Assembly: GCA_963769665.1 (NCBI GenBank)
Contig: CAVYMQ010000003.1
Span: 124,001-188,000, forward strand
Origin: JACCTU01 sp963769665
Lineage (GTDB): Bacteria > Actinomycetota > Thermoleophilia > Gaiellales > Gaiellaceae
DNA: 64,000 bases
Direction of reading: 5' to 3'
Of the stretch, positions 8,273 through 15,093 are shown piece by piece. Each line of letters starts with the position of its first letter. Position 1 is the stretch's first letter. The notes under the pieces are model-generated. The model worked only from the letters and a program-made list of their open reading frames with translations. It did not search any database and was not told the origin of the DNA. Position numbers and translations under genes: made by a program.

Positions 8273-9235
8273 GTGCAACCGCTGGCGGGGCTTCTCGTCG
8301 TCGACCTGACACGGCACCTGCCGGGCCCATTTGCAAGCCGTGAGCTGCTCCGTCTCGGGGCACGCGTCGTCAGGCTCGAGTCTCCCGACGGCGACCCGCT
8401 GCGGGCGATCGCGCCGCGGTGGGATGCAGCGCTCAACGCGGGCAAGGAGTCCGTCGTCTGCGATCTCAAGGCCGAGCCCGAGCTCGGCCGCGCGCTCTGC
8501 GCCCGCGCCGACGTCGTGCTCGAGGGCTTCCGGCCCGGCGTCGCCGCCCGCCTCGGCGTCGGTCCGGACGACGTCCCCGACCGCGTCGTCTACTGCTCGC
8601 TCACGGGCTTCGGCGTCGAGGGACGCCACGCGCTGCGAGCCGGCCACGACCTCAACTACCTCGGCTGGGCGGGCGCGCTCGCGGACACCGCACCAGCCCT
8701 GCCCCCGGTCCAGGCGGCCGACCTGGGCGCGGGCGCGCTCGTCGCCGTCGCCGAGATCCTCGCAGCGCTGCTCGAGCGGGAGCGCACGGGGCACGGAGCG
8801 CGGCTCGTCGTCTCCATGACGCACGGCTCGCACCGCTTCGTGTCGCACCGCGTCGCCGGCGACCCGAGGCCGCAGCTGCTCACCGGCGGGCTCGCGTGCT
8901 ACCGGATCTACGCGACCGCGGACGGGCGTTGGCTCACCGTGGCCGCGCTCGAAGCTCATTTCTTCGAGCGGCTGTGCGCACTGCTCGAGCGCCCCGACCT
9001 CGCGCCGTTGCACTTCGCGGACGACCAGCAGTTCCTCACCGACGAGCTCGCCGCGATCTTCGTGACGCGAACGCTCGCCGAGTGGCTCGACTTCTTCGAC
9101 GCGGAGAACGTCGCGGTCGGCCCGGTCGCGACGCTTGCGGAGGCGTCCGCGGACCTGGGCAGCGGAGACCCTGCGCAACCCGCGCCGCGGCTCGGCCAAC
9201 AGACGGACGAGTGGCGCGCCGAGCTGGGTCTCTAG
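8273..9235 (+). CDS. CaiB/BaiF (class III) CoA-transferase family protein
   Basis: A 320-residue member of the class III CoA-transferase / alpha-methylacyl-CoA racemase family. It begins LAGLLVVDLTRHLPGPFASREL and has the expected catalytic Asp in QAADLGAG (Asp150), followed by a conserved RERTGHGARLVVSM stretch. Family members transfer CoA between carboxylic acids or racemise 2-methylacyl-CoA. At 320 residues it is on the short side (often 360-400), which slightly favours a racemase-like role. The GTG start is leaderless (TAGGTT, 7 nt gap). It ends with a 4-bp overlap with the convergent HAD gene and is probably controlled by the divergent TetR. Confidence 0.88.
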   Translation: MQPLAGLLVVDLTRHLPGPFASRELLRLGARVVRLESPDGDPLRAIAPRWDAALNAGKESVVCDLKAEPELGRALCARADVVLEGFRPGVAARLGVGPDDVPDRVVYCSLTGFGVEGRHALRAGHDLNYLGWAGALADTAPALPPVQAADLGAGALVAVAEILAALLERERTGHGARLVVSMTHGSHRFVSHRVAGDPRPQLLTGGLACYRIYATADGRWLTVAALEAHFFERLCALLERPDLAPLHFADDQQFLTDELAAIFVTRTLAEWLDFFDAENVAVGPVATLAEASADLGSGDPAQPAPRLGQQTDEWRAELGL

Positions 9236-9918
9236 GATCCGGGGACGAGCCCCAGCGCGGCGGGCAGCTCGCGCAGGTCGGTCAGCCGAGCGTCCGCGTC
9301 GGGGAACCGTCCCTCGCGGTCGAGCAGGAAGCCGCGGATCCCGAGCGCGCGCGCTCCCTCCACGTCGTCCGTCGGCGTGTCGCCGACCATCGCCGTCTCC
9401 GCGGCCGCAACACCGAGCTGCTCCAGCACCGCGAGGAAGATCGACTCGTGCGGCTTGACCTTGCCGTGCGCACGTGACGAGAGCGACGCGTCGACGTCGA
9501 GCGCATGGTGGGCGATGAACGCGTCGAGATCGCGGGCGGTGTTCGAGATCAGCCCGAGCTTTAGCCCGCGCAAGCGCAGCGACTCGAGCGTCGGCAGCAC
9601 GTCGTCGTAGAGGTCGAAGTTGTGCGCATGCTCCCAGGCGCGGGTCATCTCGACCGCGCACTCGTACGCGCGCTCGGAGTCACCGCCCATCCCGCGGATG
9701 ATCCGCTCGGTGAACAGCACCCACACCTCTTCGTCGTGCTCGAGCTCGGGGTGCAGCTCGAGCGTGTCGAAGGCGGCGAGGCGCGCCTCGTCATAGCGCG
9801 ACGCGTCGAGGTCGAGGCCGTACCGCGAGCCGAGTCGCGTGTACCCCTCGGGCCCGAGGTCGGGGCCGGGCTTCGCGAGCGTGAAGTCGACGTCGAAGAG
9901 CACGGCCGCGAGCGACAC
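9232..9918 (-). CDS. HAD-family hydrolase (phosphatase)
   Basis: A 228-residue haloacid dehalogenase-fold hydrolase. Motif I is VLFDVDFTLA with Asp nucleophile and Asp+2, motif II is GLISNTA, the Lys motif is AHGKVKPHESIF, and motif III is AMVGDTPTDDVEGA. A helical cap lies between motifs I and II, as in phosphoglycolate phosphatase-like enzymes, so a small phosphorylated metabolite is the likely substrate. The GTG start follows a TATCCT hexamer by 7 nt. It is back-to-back with the CoA-binding protein gene. Confidence 0.88.
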   Translation of the reverse strand: MSLAAVLFDVDFTLAKPGPDLGPEGYTRLGSRYGLDLDASRYDEARLAAFDTLELHPELEHDEEVWVLFTERIIRGMGGDSERAYECAVEMTRAWEHAHNFDLYDDVLPTLESLRLRGLKLGLISNTARDLDAFIAHHALDVDASLSSRAHGKVKPHESIFLAVLEQLGVAAAETAMVGDTPTDDVEGARALGIRGFLLDREGRFPDADARLTDLRELPAALGLVPGS

Positions 9919-9925
9919 GTGCGCG

Positions 9926-9935
9926 AGGATAGCCT
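9926..9935. promoter_or_regulatory. Bidirectional -10 element, HAD / CoA-binding genes
   Basis: AGGATAGCCT carries TAGCCT on plus (9930-9935, 6 nt before GTG 9942) and TATCCT on minus (9926-9931, 7 nt before GTG 9918). The TA at 9930-9931 is shared and the start codons are 23 bp apart. Confidence 0.6.
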
Positions 9936-9941
9936 TGCCAC

Positions 9942-10331
9942 GTGCGGTCGCCCGAGCAGATCCTGCGCGACGCCAAGACGATTGCGCTCGTCGGCGCCTC
10001 TCCGAACCCCGACCGGCCGAGCCACGGGGTCATGCGCTACCTCGTCCACCACGGCTATCGGGTGATCCCCGTCCGGCCGCATCGCACCGAGGTGCTCGGC
10101 GTCCCATGCGTCGCCTCGCTCGCGGAGATCGAGGAGCCGATCGACCTCGTGGACGTGTTCCGAACCGAGTCGGCCGCGCCCGGGCACGCCCGAGAGGCGG
10201 TCGAGGCCGGCGCGAAGGCGTTCTGGCTCCAGCTCGACCTCCGCTCGCCCGAAGCCCGCGCGATCTGCGAGGAGGCAGGCCTCGACTACGTCGAGGACGA
10301 GTGCACGGCGATCGTCCACCGCCGAATCTGA
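9942..10331 (+). CDS. CoA-binding domain protein (YccU-like)
   Basis: A 129-residue single Rossmann-type CoA_binding_2 domain. TIALVGASPNPDRPSHGV forms the nucleotide loop, followed by YLVHHGYRVIPVRP, IDLVDVFR and a C-terminal DECTAIVHR. Proteins of this size in bacteria bind CoA or related nucleotides in the cytosol; the biochemical role is not settled. The leaderless GTG start is set by TAGCCT 6 nt upstream. A tRNA gene follows 23 bp later on the same strand. Confidence 0.88.
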   Translation: MRSPEQILRDAKTIALVGASPNPDRPSHGVMRYLVHHGYRVIPVRPHRTEVLGVPCVASLAEIEEPIDLVDVFRTESAAPGHAREAVEAGAKAFWLQLDLRSPEARAICEEAGLDYVEDECTAIVHRRI

Positions 10332-10354
10332 GCCGCTACCCTTTGCCGCTGTTC

Positions 10355-10428
10355 CGGGGTGTGGCGCAGCCTGGTAGCGCGCTCCGTTCGGGTCGGAGAG
10401 GTCCCGAGTTCAAATCTCGGCACCCCGA
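10355..10428 (+). tRNA. tRNA-Pro (anticodon CGG)
   Basis: A complete cloverleaf can be drawn: acceptor CGGGGTG/CACCCCG, D arm GCGC...GCGC with GGTAG in the loop, anticodon stem CTCCG/CGGAG around TTCGGGT, and T stem CCGAG/CTCGG around the TTCAAAT loop. The anticodon is CGG, reading CCG. The discriminator base is A and no CCA is encoded. It decodes one of the most used proline codons in a genome of this composition. Confidence 0.95.
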
Positions 10429-10439
10429 TGGGAACACTG

Positions 10440-10466
10440 GGAAGGGCCGCCTCGTGCGGCCCTTCC
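10440..10466. terminator. Hairpin terminator after tRNA-Pro
   Basis: GGAAGGGCCGC and GCGGCCCTTCC pair perfectly (11 bp) around CTCGT and are followed by GCTTT. It lies between the tRNA and the convergent hydrolase stop and may serve both. Confidence 0.7.
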
Positions 10467-10470
10467 GCTT

Positions 10471-11322
10471 TCAGCGCGCCGCCAGGAAGCTCTCGACGGC
10501 GTCGAGGCACGCCGCTGGGCGCTCGACGATCAGGAGGTGCCCGCAGTCCGCGATCGTGCGCAGCGGAGCGCGTAGGCGCCGCGCGTAGTCGAAGGCGTCG
10601 TCGAGCGGCAACTGGTTGTCCTTCGCGCCCCAGAGCATCAGCGCGGGACACCTCACGAGGTGCAGGTCTGCGCGCGGGTCGTCGCCGGCGAGAGCGCGAA
10701 ACGCGCTCTGCGTGTCCGAATGCAGGTTGATGTCGACGAGCAGCGCCTCCACCGCGTCGTCCGAGAGCGCGGCGGGGTCGGCGGCGAACCAGTGCCCGAA
10801 GACGACCCGCTTTAGCGCCGCGCTCCGGGCGACGGCGCGCCAGTACGGCGAGACCTTGCGGCCCGGCTGGATCCACCCGACGAGCGCGAGCGCGCGCTCC
10901 GCCTGACGCGTGCTCGAGGTGATGCCCGCCGCAGCGGTGAGCACGAGGCTCCGCACGAGCTCGGGCCGGCGGGCGGCGAGACGGATCCCGACGAGGCCGC
11001 CCAACGAGTGCCCGACGACGTCCGCCGGCGCGTGCCCCTCCTCCTCGAGCAGCTTCGCCACCCGGTCGGCGTACGGGCCGAGCCCGGGAGCCGCCGGGAG
11101 AGCGGTCGAGCGCCCGTGGCCGGGCAGGTCGACGACGAGGACCCGCCGCGTCCTGGCCAGCTCCGGGGCCACGAAGGCCCAGTTGGAGCGGGACCCGCCC
11201 AGGCCGTGCAGGAGCACGATCGGGGGGCCGTCCGGCGGCCCGCCGACGAGCGCCTGGAGCCGCGTCCCCCGGAACTCCGAGCTCCGCTCCTCGAACCCGT
11301 CGAATCTCCTGGCAACCGTCAT
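10471..11322 (-). CDS. Alpha/beta hydrolase
   Basis: A 283-residue alpha/beta-hydrolase-fold enzyme. It shows the oxyanion-side motif VLLHGLGGSRSNW, the nucleophile elbow VGHSLGGLVG (Ser), an acid-containing ALMLWGAKDNQLPLD region and the catalytic His in IADCGHLLIVERP. The catalytic triad is therefore intact. The family covers esterases, C-C hydrolases, haloperoxidases and epoxide hydrolases, and the sequence does not single out one. No signal peptide, so cytosolic. The ATG is paired back-to-back with the small leader ORF at 11346 (23 bp apart). Confidence 0.88.
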   Translation of the reverse strand: MTVARRFDGFEERSSEFRGTRLQALVGGPPDGPPIVLLHGLGGSRSNWAFVAPELARTRRVLVVDLPGHGRSTALPAAPGLGPYADRVAKLLEEEGHAPADVVGHSLGGLVGIRLAARRPELVRSLVLTAAAGITSSTRQAERALALVGWIQPGRKVSPYWRAVARSAALKRVVFGHWFAADPAALSDDAVEALLVDINLHSDTQSAFRALAGDDPRADLHLVRCPALMLWGAKDNQLPLDDAFDYARRLRAPLRTIADCGHLLIVERPAACLDAVESFLAAR

Positions 11323-11328
11323 GCAGGC

Positions 11329-11338
11329 CGTCTATTCT
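11329..11338. promoter_or_regulatory. Bidirectional -10 element, hydrolase / attenuator leader
   Basis: CGTCTATTCT carries TATTCT on plus (11333-11338, 7 nt before ATG 11346) and TAGACG on minus (11329-11334, 6 nt before ATG 11322), sharing the TA at 11333-11334. Confidence 0.5.
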
Positions 11339-11345
11339 TCACTCG

Positions 11346-11378
11346 ATGAGCAGTTCACGGAAAGCAGGCGCCCGCTGA
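11346..11378 (+). CDS. Putative leader peptide, 10 residues
   Basis: An ATG located 7 nt after a TATTCT -10 hexamer opens a 10-codon frame, MSSSRKAGAR, ending in TGA. If transcribed from that promoter it would be translated from a leaderless mRNA. Codons 7-9 (11364-11371, GCAGGCGC) can pair with two different downstream segments, so ribosome position on this ORF could choose between RNA folds. Three Ser codons and two Arg codons are notable, but no amino acid dominates as in classical leader peptides. Confidence 0.4.
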   Translation: MSSSRKAGAR

Positions 11379-11425
11379 TGCCTGCCCCGTCCGAGAGGAA
11401 TTTCTAGCCCCGTCCGCGCGCCTGC
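11364..11425 (+). promoter_or_regulatory. Alternative pairing segments of a candidate attenuator
   Basis: Segment 1 (GCAGGCGC, 11364-11371) can pair over 6 bp with GCCTGC at 11380-11385. Alternatively it can pair over 8 bp with GCGCCTGC at 11418-11425, which lies in the upper stem and loop of the terminator. The second pairing would break the terminator, so the leader has the layout of an attenuator with mutually exclusive folds. Confidence 0.4.
11378..11407 (+). CDS. Second mini-ORF in the leader, 9 residues
   Basis: Its ATG overlaps the previous stop (TGATG) and it reads MPAPSERNF to a TAG just before the terminator hairpin. The overlap would allow translational coupling. It may be chance, given its size. 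Confidence 0.25.
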   Translation: MPAPSERNF

Positions 11426-11442
11426 GCGAGGCGGGGTTTTTT
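11408..11442 (+). terminator. Rho-independent terminator / attenuator
   Basis: CCCCG(TC) pairs with (GAG)GCGGGG around a second stem CGCGC/GCGCG-type region, and is followed directly by six T (11437-11442). It is the clearest intrinsic terminator in the window. No full-length gene precedes it on this strand, which is why attenuation or a short RNA is proposed. Confidence 0.85.
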
Positions 11443-11469
11443 GTTTCTGGAACCGGCGAAAGGAGCGGA

Positions 11470-11640
11470 ATGGCAAATCACCTCACGCCCGAGGAACTCT
11501 CGAAAGAGCTCGGGATCGACCGGCAGGAGGTGATCCGCGTCTGCTTGCAGGAAGGCGTGCCGATCTACCAGGGGAAGATCGACAAGACGCTCTTCCAGGC
11601 GCAACTACAAGCGCTGGGAGCAATGCCCCAGCAACATTAG
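11470..11640 (+). CDS. 56-residue HTH-like small protein, function unknown
   Basis: The reading frame starts at an ATG with a strong ribosome site (AAAGGAG, 5 nt upstream) and encodes 56 residues, beginning MANHLTPEELSKELGIDRQE and ending MPQQH. The segment LTPEELSKELGIDRQEVIRV has the helix-turn-helix pattern seen in small MerR/excisionase-like DNA-binding domains; the remainder (IYQGKIDKTLFQAQLQAL) could be a wing and helix. A DNA-binding role is inference. It sits 28 bp after the intrinsic terminator, so expression needs read-through, and it ends 6 bp before the convergent Ku gene. Confidence 0.7.
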   Translation: MANHLTPEELSKELGIDRQEVIRVCLQEGVPIYQGKIDKTLFQAQLQALGAMPQQH

Positions 11641-11646
11641 AGCGCC

Positions 11647-12522
11647 CTACGCGCTTTTTCGGGCGGCGGCCTTCGCCTTCGGGCGGGCCGCCGTCTTCTT
11701 CTTTGCGGGCGCCTTGCGCCCGCTGCCCCTCTTCGAGACTTCCTCCACGCTCTGCCGGAGCGCCTCCATCAGGTCGACGACGGGCGCGTCCTCGGCGACG
11801 GGCTCCGGCCGCGCGATCTCCTCGCCGGCGAGCTTCGCCTCGAGCATCGCGCGCAGGTCGCGCCGGTACTCGCTCTGGAGCTCTTCCGTCTCGAAGTCCC
11901 CCTCGAGGCTCTCGATCACCTGGCGCGCGAGCTCGAGCTCGGCGTCCTTGACCTTCGTGTCGGCGACCGCCTCCTCGATCTCGGCCTGCGAGTTCACGTC
12001 CTCCGCGATGAAGAGCGTCTCGAGTACGAGCGCGTCGCCGCGTGCGCGGATCAGGGAGAAGTGCTCCTGACCGCGCAGGATGAAACGGCCGAGCGCCGCC
12101 ATCTCCGTGCCCTTCATCGCCTCGAGCAGCAGCACGTACGGACGCCGCTGCGCCGCGTTGCTCGCAGGAGCGAGGAAGTACGTGCGGTCGAAGTAGATCG
12201 GGTCGACCGCGGCGAGCGGGACGAAGCGCATGATGTCGATCGACCGAGACTCCTCGGTCCGCTCGATCGCCTCGAGGTCGGCGTCCTCGACGACGACGAA
12301 CTCCCCCTTCGAGACCTCCCAGCCGCGGACGATCTCGTCCGGGCCGACCTCGCGGTCGTGCGTGGGGCACCAGCGCTTCTGCTTGATCGGCGTCAGGCAC
12401 TCGCGGTGGAGCTGGCGAAAGCTGACGTCGCTCTGGCGCGCCGCGGGCTTCGTGGCCAGGGCCAGTCCCACCGGGATGCTGACCAGGCCGAAAGAGATGG
12501 ATCCGTTCCAGATCGTGCGCAT
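11647..12522 (-). CDS. ku: Non-homologous end-joining protein Ku
   Basis: A 291-residue bacterial Ku homologue that forms a ring-shaped homodimer on DNA ends and recruits LigD. The start MRTIWNGSISFGLVSIPV is the family signature, followed by the Ku core (CPTHDREVGPDEIVRGWE, MRFVPLAAVDPIYFDRTYFL). After about residue 260 comes a Lys/Ala-rich basic tail (APAKKKTAARPKAKAAARKS). Such tails in actinobacterial Ku proteins bind DNA and may allow end bridging. The ATG is preceded by GGAG and, farther upstream, by TAGACT. No ligD gene is in the window. Confidence 0.95.
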   Translation of the reverse strand: MRTIWNGSISFGLVSIPVGLALATKPAARQSDVSFRQLHRECLTPIKQKRWCPTHDREVGPDEIVRGWEVSKGEFVVVEDADLEAIERTEESRSIDIMRFVPLAAVDPIYFDRTYFLAPASNAAQRRPYVLLLEAMKGTEMAALGRFILRGQEHFSLIRARGDALVLETLFIAEDVNSQAEIEEAVADTKVKDAELELARQVIESLEGDFETEELQSEYRRDLRAMLEAKLAGEEIARPEPVAEDAPVVDLMEALRQSVEEVSKRGSGRKAPAKKKTAARPKAKAAARKSA

Positions 12523-12602
12523 GGGGCTACTCCAAAAGTCTAATCGGGGACCGGGGAGATTCGGCCCTTTGAAGATGTTTCCTCCATCTACAGTTAGGCC
12601 GA

Positions 12603-14411
12603 ATGGCAACCCAGGTGGCCCCCGACACACGGCCCGAGGCCCAAGGCGCCCAACCGACCACGATTCCGCGGCTCTGGCAGGACGCGGTCGCGCAGAGGCG
12701 GAGCCGCCCGGCCTACCTCGTCGAGGGTGGCGAGGGGTGGGAGCCGGTCTCCTGGGCCGAGGCCGCGACCGCCGTAGAGGAGCTCGCCAACGGGCTCCTG
12801 GCGCTCGGCGTCAAGAAAGGCGACGCCTTCGGGATCCTCGGGCAGACGAGCCTCGAGTGGGCGCAGTTCGACTTCGCGCTCGCCCACGTCGGCGCGGTCG
12901 GCGCCGCGATCTACGCGAACAGCGCCGCCAAGGACTGCGAGTACATCCTCGACCACTCGGAGTCGGTCGGCGTGCTCGTCCAGGACGCGGAACAGCTCGC
13001 GAAGATCGACGACTATCGCGGGCGGAACCCGAGGCTCGAGCACGTTCTGACGTTCGACGACCTCGACGACCTGCGCGCGCGGGGACGCGACTACGCACGT
13101 GCGTATCCTGAGGCGCTCGAGCGCGCGGTCGCGTCGGTGAGCCCCGACGACGTCTTCACCTACATCTACACGTCGGGCACGACCGGTCCGCCGAAGGCCT
13201 GCATGATCCTGCACCGCAACTACTACGCGATGGCCGCCGTCGTCGACGAGATCGACGACTTCACGATGGCGGACGACACGATGCTCCTCTACCTGCCGCT
13301 CGCGCACAACTTCGGACGGTTGATGCACCTGCAGGGTCCGTACGTCGGGTTCACGCTCGCGTTCCTCGCCGATCCGCTGCGTGCGGGCGAGGCGCTCAAG
13401 GCAGTGCAGCCCACGTTGTTCCCGAGCGTGCCGCGCGTGTTCGAGAAGGTTCACACGGCGGTGCTCGCCAAGTTCGACGACGAGACCGGCGCGAAGCGGA
13501 AGATCGTCGACTGGGCTCTCGGCGTCGGCCGGAAGGCGTCGGAGCGTCGCTCCGCCGGCAAGGCGCTCGGGCCGGTGCTCGGCGCTCAGCACCGCCTAGC
13601 GGACAAGCTCGTCTACTCGAAGGTCAAGGCGCAGCTCGGCGGGAACTTCCGCATCGGGATCTCCGGCGGCGCGCCACTGTCGAAGGAGATCGCCGAGTTC
13701 TTCCACTCGCTCGACGTGCTCATCCTCGAGGGGTACGGGCTGACCGAGTGCACGACCGCGGCGACCGTCAACCGACCCTCGAAGTTCCGCTTCGGCACGG
13801 TCGGCCCGGCGCTCCCGGGGACAGAGCTCCGGATCGCCGAGGACGGCGAGGTGCTGATCTCGTCGCCGACCGTGTTCGCCGGCTACTACAAGGACGAGGC
13901 GGCGACCCGCGAGGTCCTCGGCCCCGACGGGTGGCTCCGCTCGGGCGACATCGGCGACCTCGACGACGACGGCTTCCTGTCGATCACCGACCGCAAGAAG
14001 GACATCATCGTCACGGCCGGCGGCAAGAATGTCGCTCCGCAGAACCTCGAGAACGAGCTGAAGTTGTCGAAGTTCGTCTCGCAGGCGCTCGTCGTCGGGG
14101 ACAAGCGCCCGTACTGCATCGCGCTGATCACGCTCGACGAGCCCGAGCTCGTCAAGTGGGCGCAGGCGCGCGGTGTGAAGGGCGAGCTCTCGCTCGCTTC
14201 CCTCGCGGGCAACGCCGACGTCCGCGAGCTCGTCGACGGGATCGTCGAGCGCATGAACGCCGACCACTCCCGCTACGAGCAGGTCAAGAAGTTCACCATC
14301 CTCCCGCGCGACTTCACGATGGCCGACGACGAGCTCACGGCAACGATGAAGCTCAAGCGCCGCGTCTGCCAGGAGCACTTCGCGGCGGAGATCGCTGCGC
14401 TCTATGGCTAG
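12603..14411 (+). CDS. Long-chain acyl-CoA synthetase (AMP-forming)
   Basis: A 602-residue ANL-superfamily enzyme that should activate a long-chain fatty acid to acyl-AMP and then acyl-CoA. The phosphate-binding loop is YIYTSGTTGPPKACMILHRN (about residue 185), the adenine motif is LEGYGLTECT, the hinge region is GWLRSGDIGDLDDDGFLSITDRKKD, and the catalytic Lys region follows. Length and motifs fit the FadD15/long-chain group. The ATG lies 8 nt after TACAGT, so it is probably leaderless. An 86-bp inverted-repeat arm begins at the base right after its stop codon. Confidence 0.93.
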   Translation: MATQVAPDTRPEAQGAQPTTIPRLWQDAVAQRRSRPAYLVEGGEGWEPVSWAEAATAVEELANGLLALGVKKGDAFGILGQTSLEWAQFDFALAHVGAVGAAIYANSAAKDCEYILDHSESVGVLVQDAEQLAKIDDYRGRNPRLEHVLTFDDLDDLRARGRDYARAYPEALERAVASVSPDDVFTYIYTSGTTGPPKACMILHRNYYAMAAVVDEIDDFTMADDTMLLYLPLAHNFGRLMHLQGPYVGFTLAFLADPLRAGEALKAVQPTLFPSVPRVFEKVHTAVLAKFDDETGAKRKIVDWALGVGRKASERRSAGKALGPVLGAQHRLADKLVYSKVKAQLGGNFRIGISGGAPLSKEIAEFFHSLDVLILEGYGLTECTTAATVNRPSKFRFGTVGPALPGTELRIAEDGEVLISSPTVFAGYYKDEAATREVLGPDGWLRSGDIGDLDDDGFLSITDRKKDIIVTAGGKNVAPQNLENELKLSKFVSQALVVGDKRPYCIALITLDEPELVKWAQARGVKGELSLASLAGNADVRELVDGIVERMNADHSRYEQVKKFTILPRDFTMADDELTATMKLKRRVCQEHFAAEIAALYG

Positions 14412-14497
14412 CCCGCAGGTTCGGATCCGCTCGCGCGGATCCGAACCGCGAAGACCCCTGAAGTCGGCCGCTTCGCGGCCGCGCGCAGCGCCTACAC
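14412..14497 (+). repeat. Left arm of an 86/88-bp inverted repeat
   Basis: This arm matches the reverse complement of 15002-15089 with two substitutions and two single-base indels; the inner 55 nt (14443-14497) are identical. It contains its own hairpin (GGTTCGGATCCGC / GCGGATCCGAACC, 13 bp, loop TCGC, 14418-14447) and a smaller one (CGGCCGC/GCGGCCG, loop TTC, 14465-14481). It begins one base after the acyl-CoA synthetase stop. Confidence 0.95.
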
Positions 14498-14532
14498 GTC
14501 TCTAGCTCGATGCCAAGAGGCCACAATGCCTC

Positions 14533-14997
14533 ATGCAACACGGCCACCAACAGCAATCGCTGAACCGGCTCGCCTTCAGCGCGACGTGGCACTGCCTGAC
14601 CGGCTGCGCCGTGGGCGAGGTCCTCGGCGTCGCGATCGGGACCGCACTCGGCTGGAGCAATGCACCGACGATCGCCCTCGCGATCGTGCTCGCGTTCTTC
14701 TTCGGCTACGCGTTCACGGCGGTGCCGCTACTCCGCTCCGGGCTCGCGCTCGGCGCGGCTGCGGGGATCGCGTTCGCGGCGGACACGATCTCGATCGCCG
14801 TGATGGAGCTCGTCGACAACGCGGTGCTCCTCGTCGTCCCGGGAGCGATGGAGGCCGGGCTCGACGACACGCTCTTCTGGGGCAGCCTTGCGTTCGCGCT
14901 CGCGGTGGCCTTCGTCGCCGCCTACCCCGTCAACCGCTGGCTGATCGCACGCGGCCGCGGTCATGCCGTCGTCCACATGATGCACGCCCGCAACTAG
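14533..14997 (+). CDS. DUF4396 family small membrane protein
   Basis: A 154-residue integral membrane protein. After a His/Gln-rich N-terminus (MQHGHQQQS) comes the family core SATWHCLTGCAVGEVLG, then about four membrane helices and a C-terminal HAVVHMMHARN. This matches DUF4396, found in many bacteria and with no established function; its conserved His and Cys hint at metal binding, which is inference. AGAGG lies 12 nt before the ATG. The gene is enclosed by the inverted repeat, fills the gap between two convergent genes, and could have arrived as a unit. Confidence 0.8.
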   Translation: MQHGHQQQSLNRLAFSATWHCLTGCAVGEVLGVAIGTALGWSNAPTIALAIVLAFFFGYAFTAVPLLRSGLALGAAAGIAFAADTISIAVMELVDNAVLLVVPGAMEAGLDDTLFWGSLAFALAVAFVAAYPVNRWLIARGRGHAVVHMMHARN

Positions 14998-15001
14998 AGC
15001 G

Positions 15002-15089
15002 GTGTAGGCGCTGCGCGCGGCCGCGAAGCGGCCGACTTCAGGGGTCTTCGCGGTTCCGGTTCCGCGCCAGCGGATCCGGAACCTGCGGG
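15002..15089 (-). repeat. Right arm of the 86/88-bp inverted repeat
   Basis: Reverse complement of the left arm. Its main hairpin has 14-bp arms (GGTTCCGGTTCCGC / GCGGATCCGGAACC, one mismatch). Relative to the left arm both sides of the hairpin gained one paired base, a compensatory change. It ends 4 bp before the NlpC/P60 gene stop. Confidence 0.95.
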
Positions 15090-15093
15090 CAAC

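Noticed and set aside
10910..11407. 165-codon plus-strand frame ending in the leader region
   Set aside because: Most of it is antisense to the alpha/beta hydrolase; only the last codons coincide with the mini-ORF MPAPSERNF.
14412..15089. Inverted-repeat cassette as a classical insertion sequence
   Set aside because: The only ORF is a DUF4396 membrane protein; no transposase motif is present in any frame.
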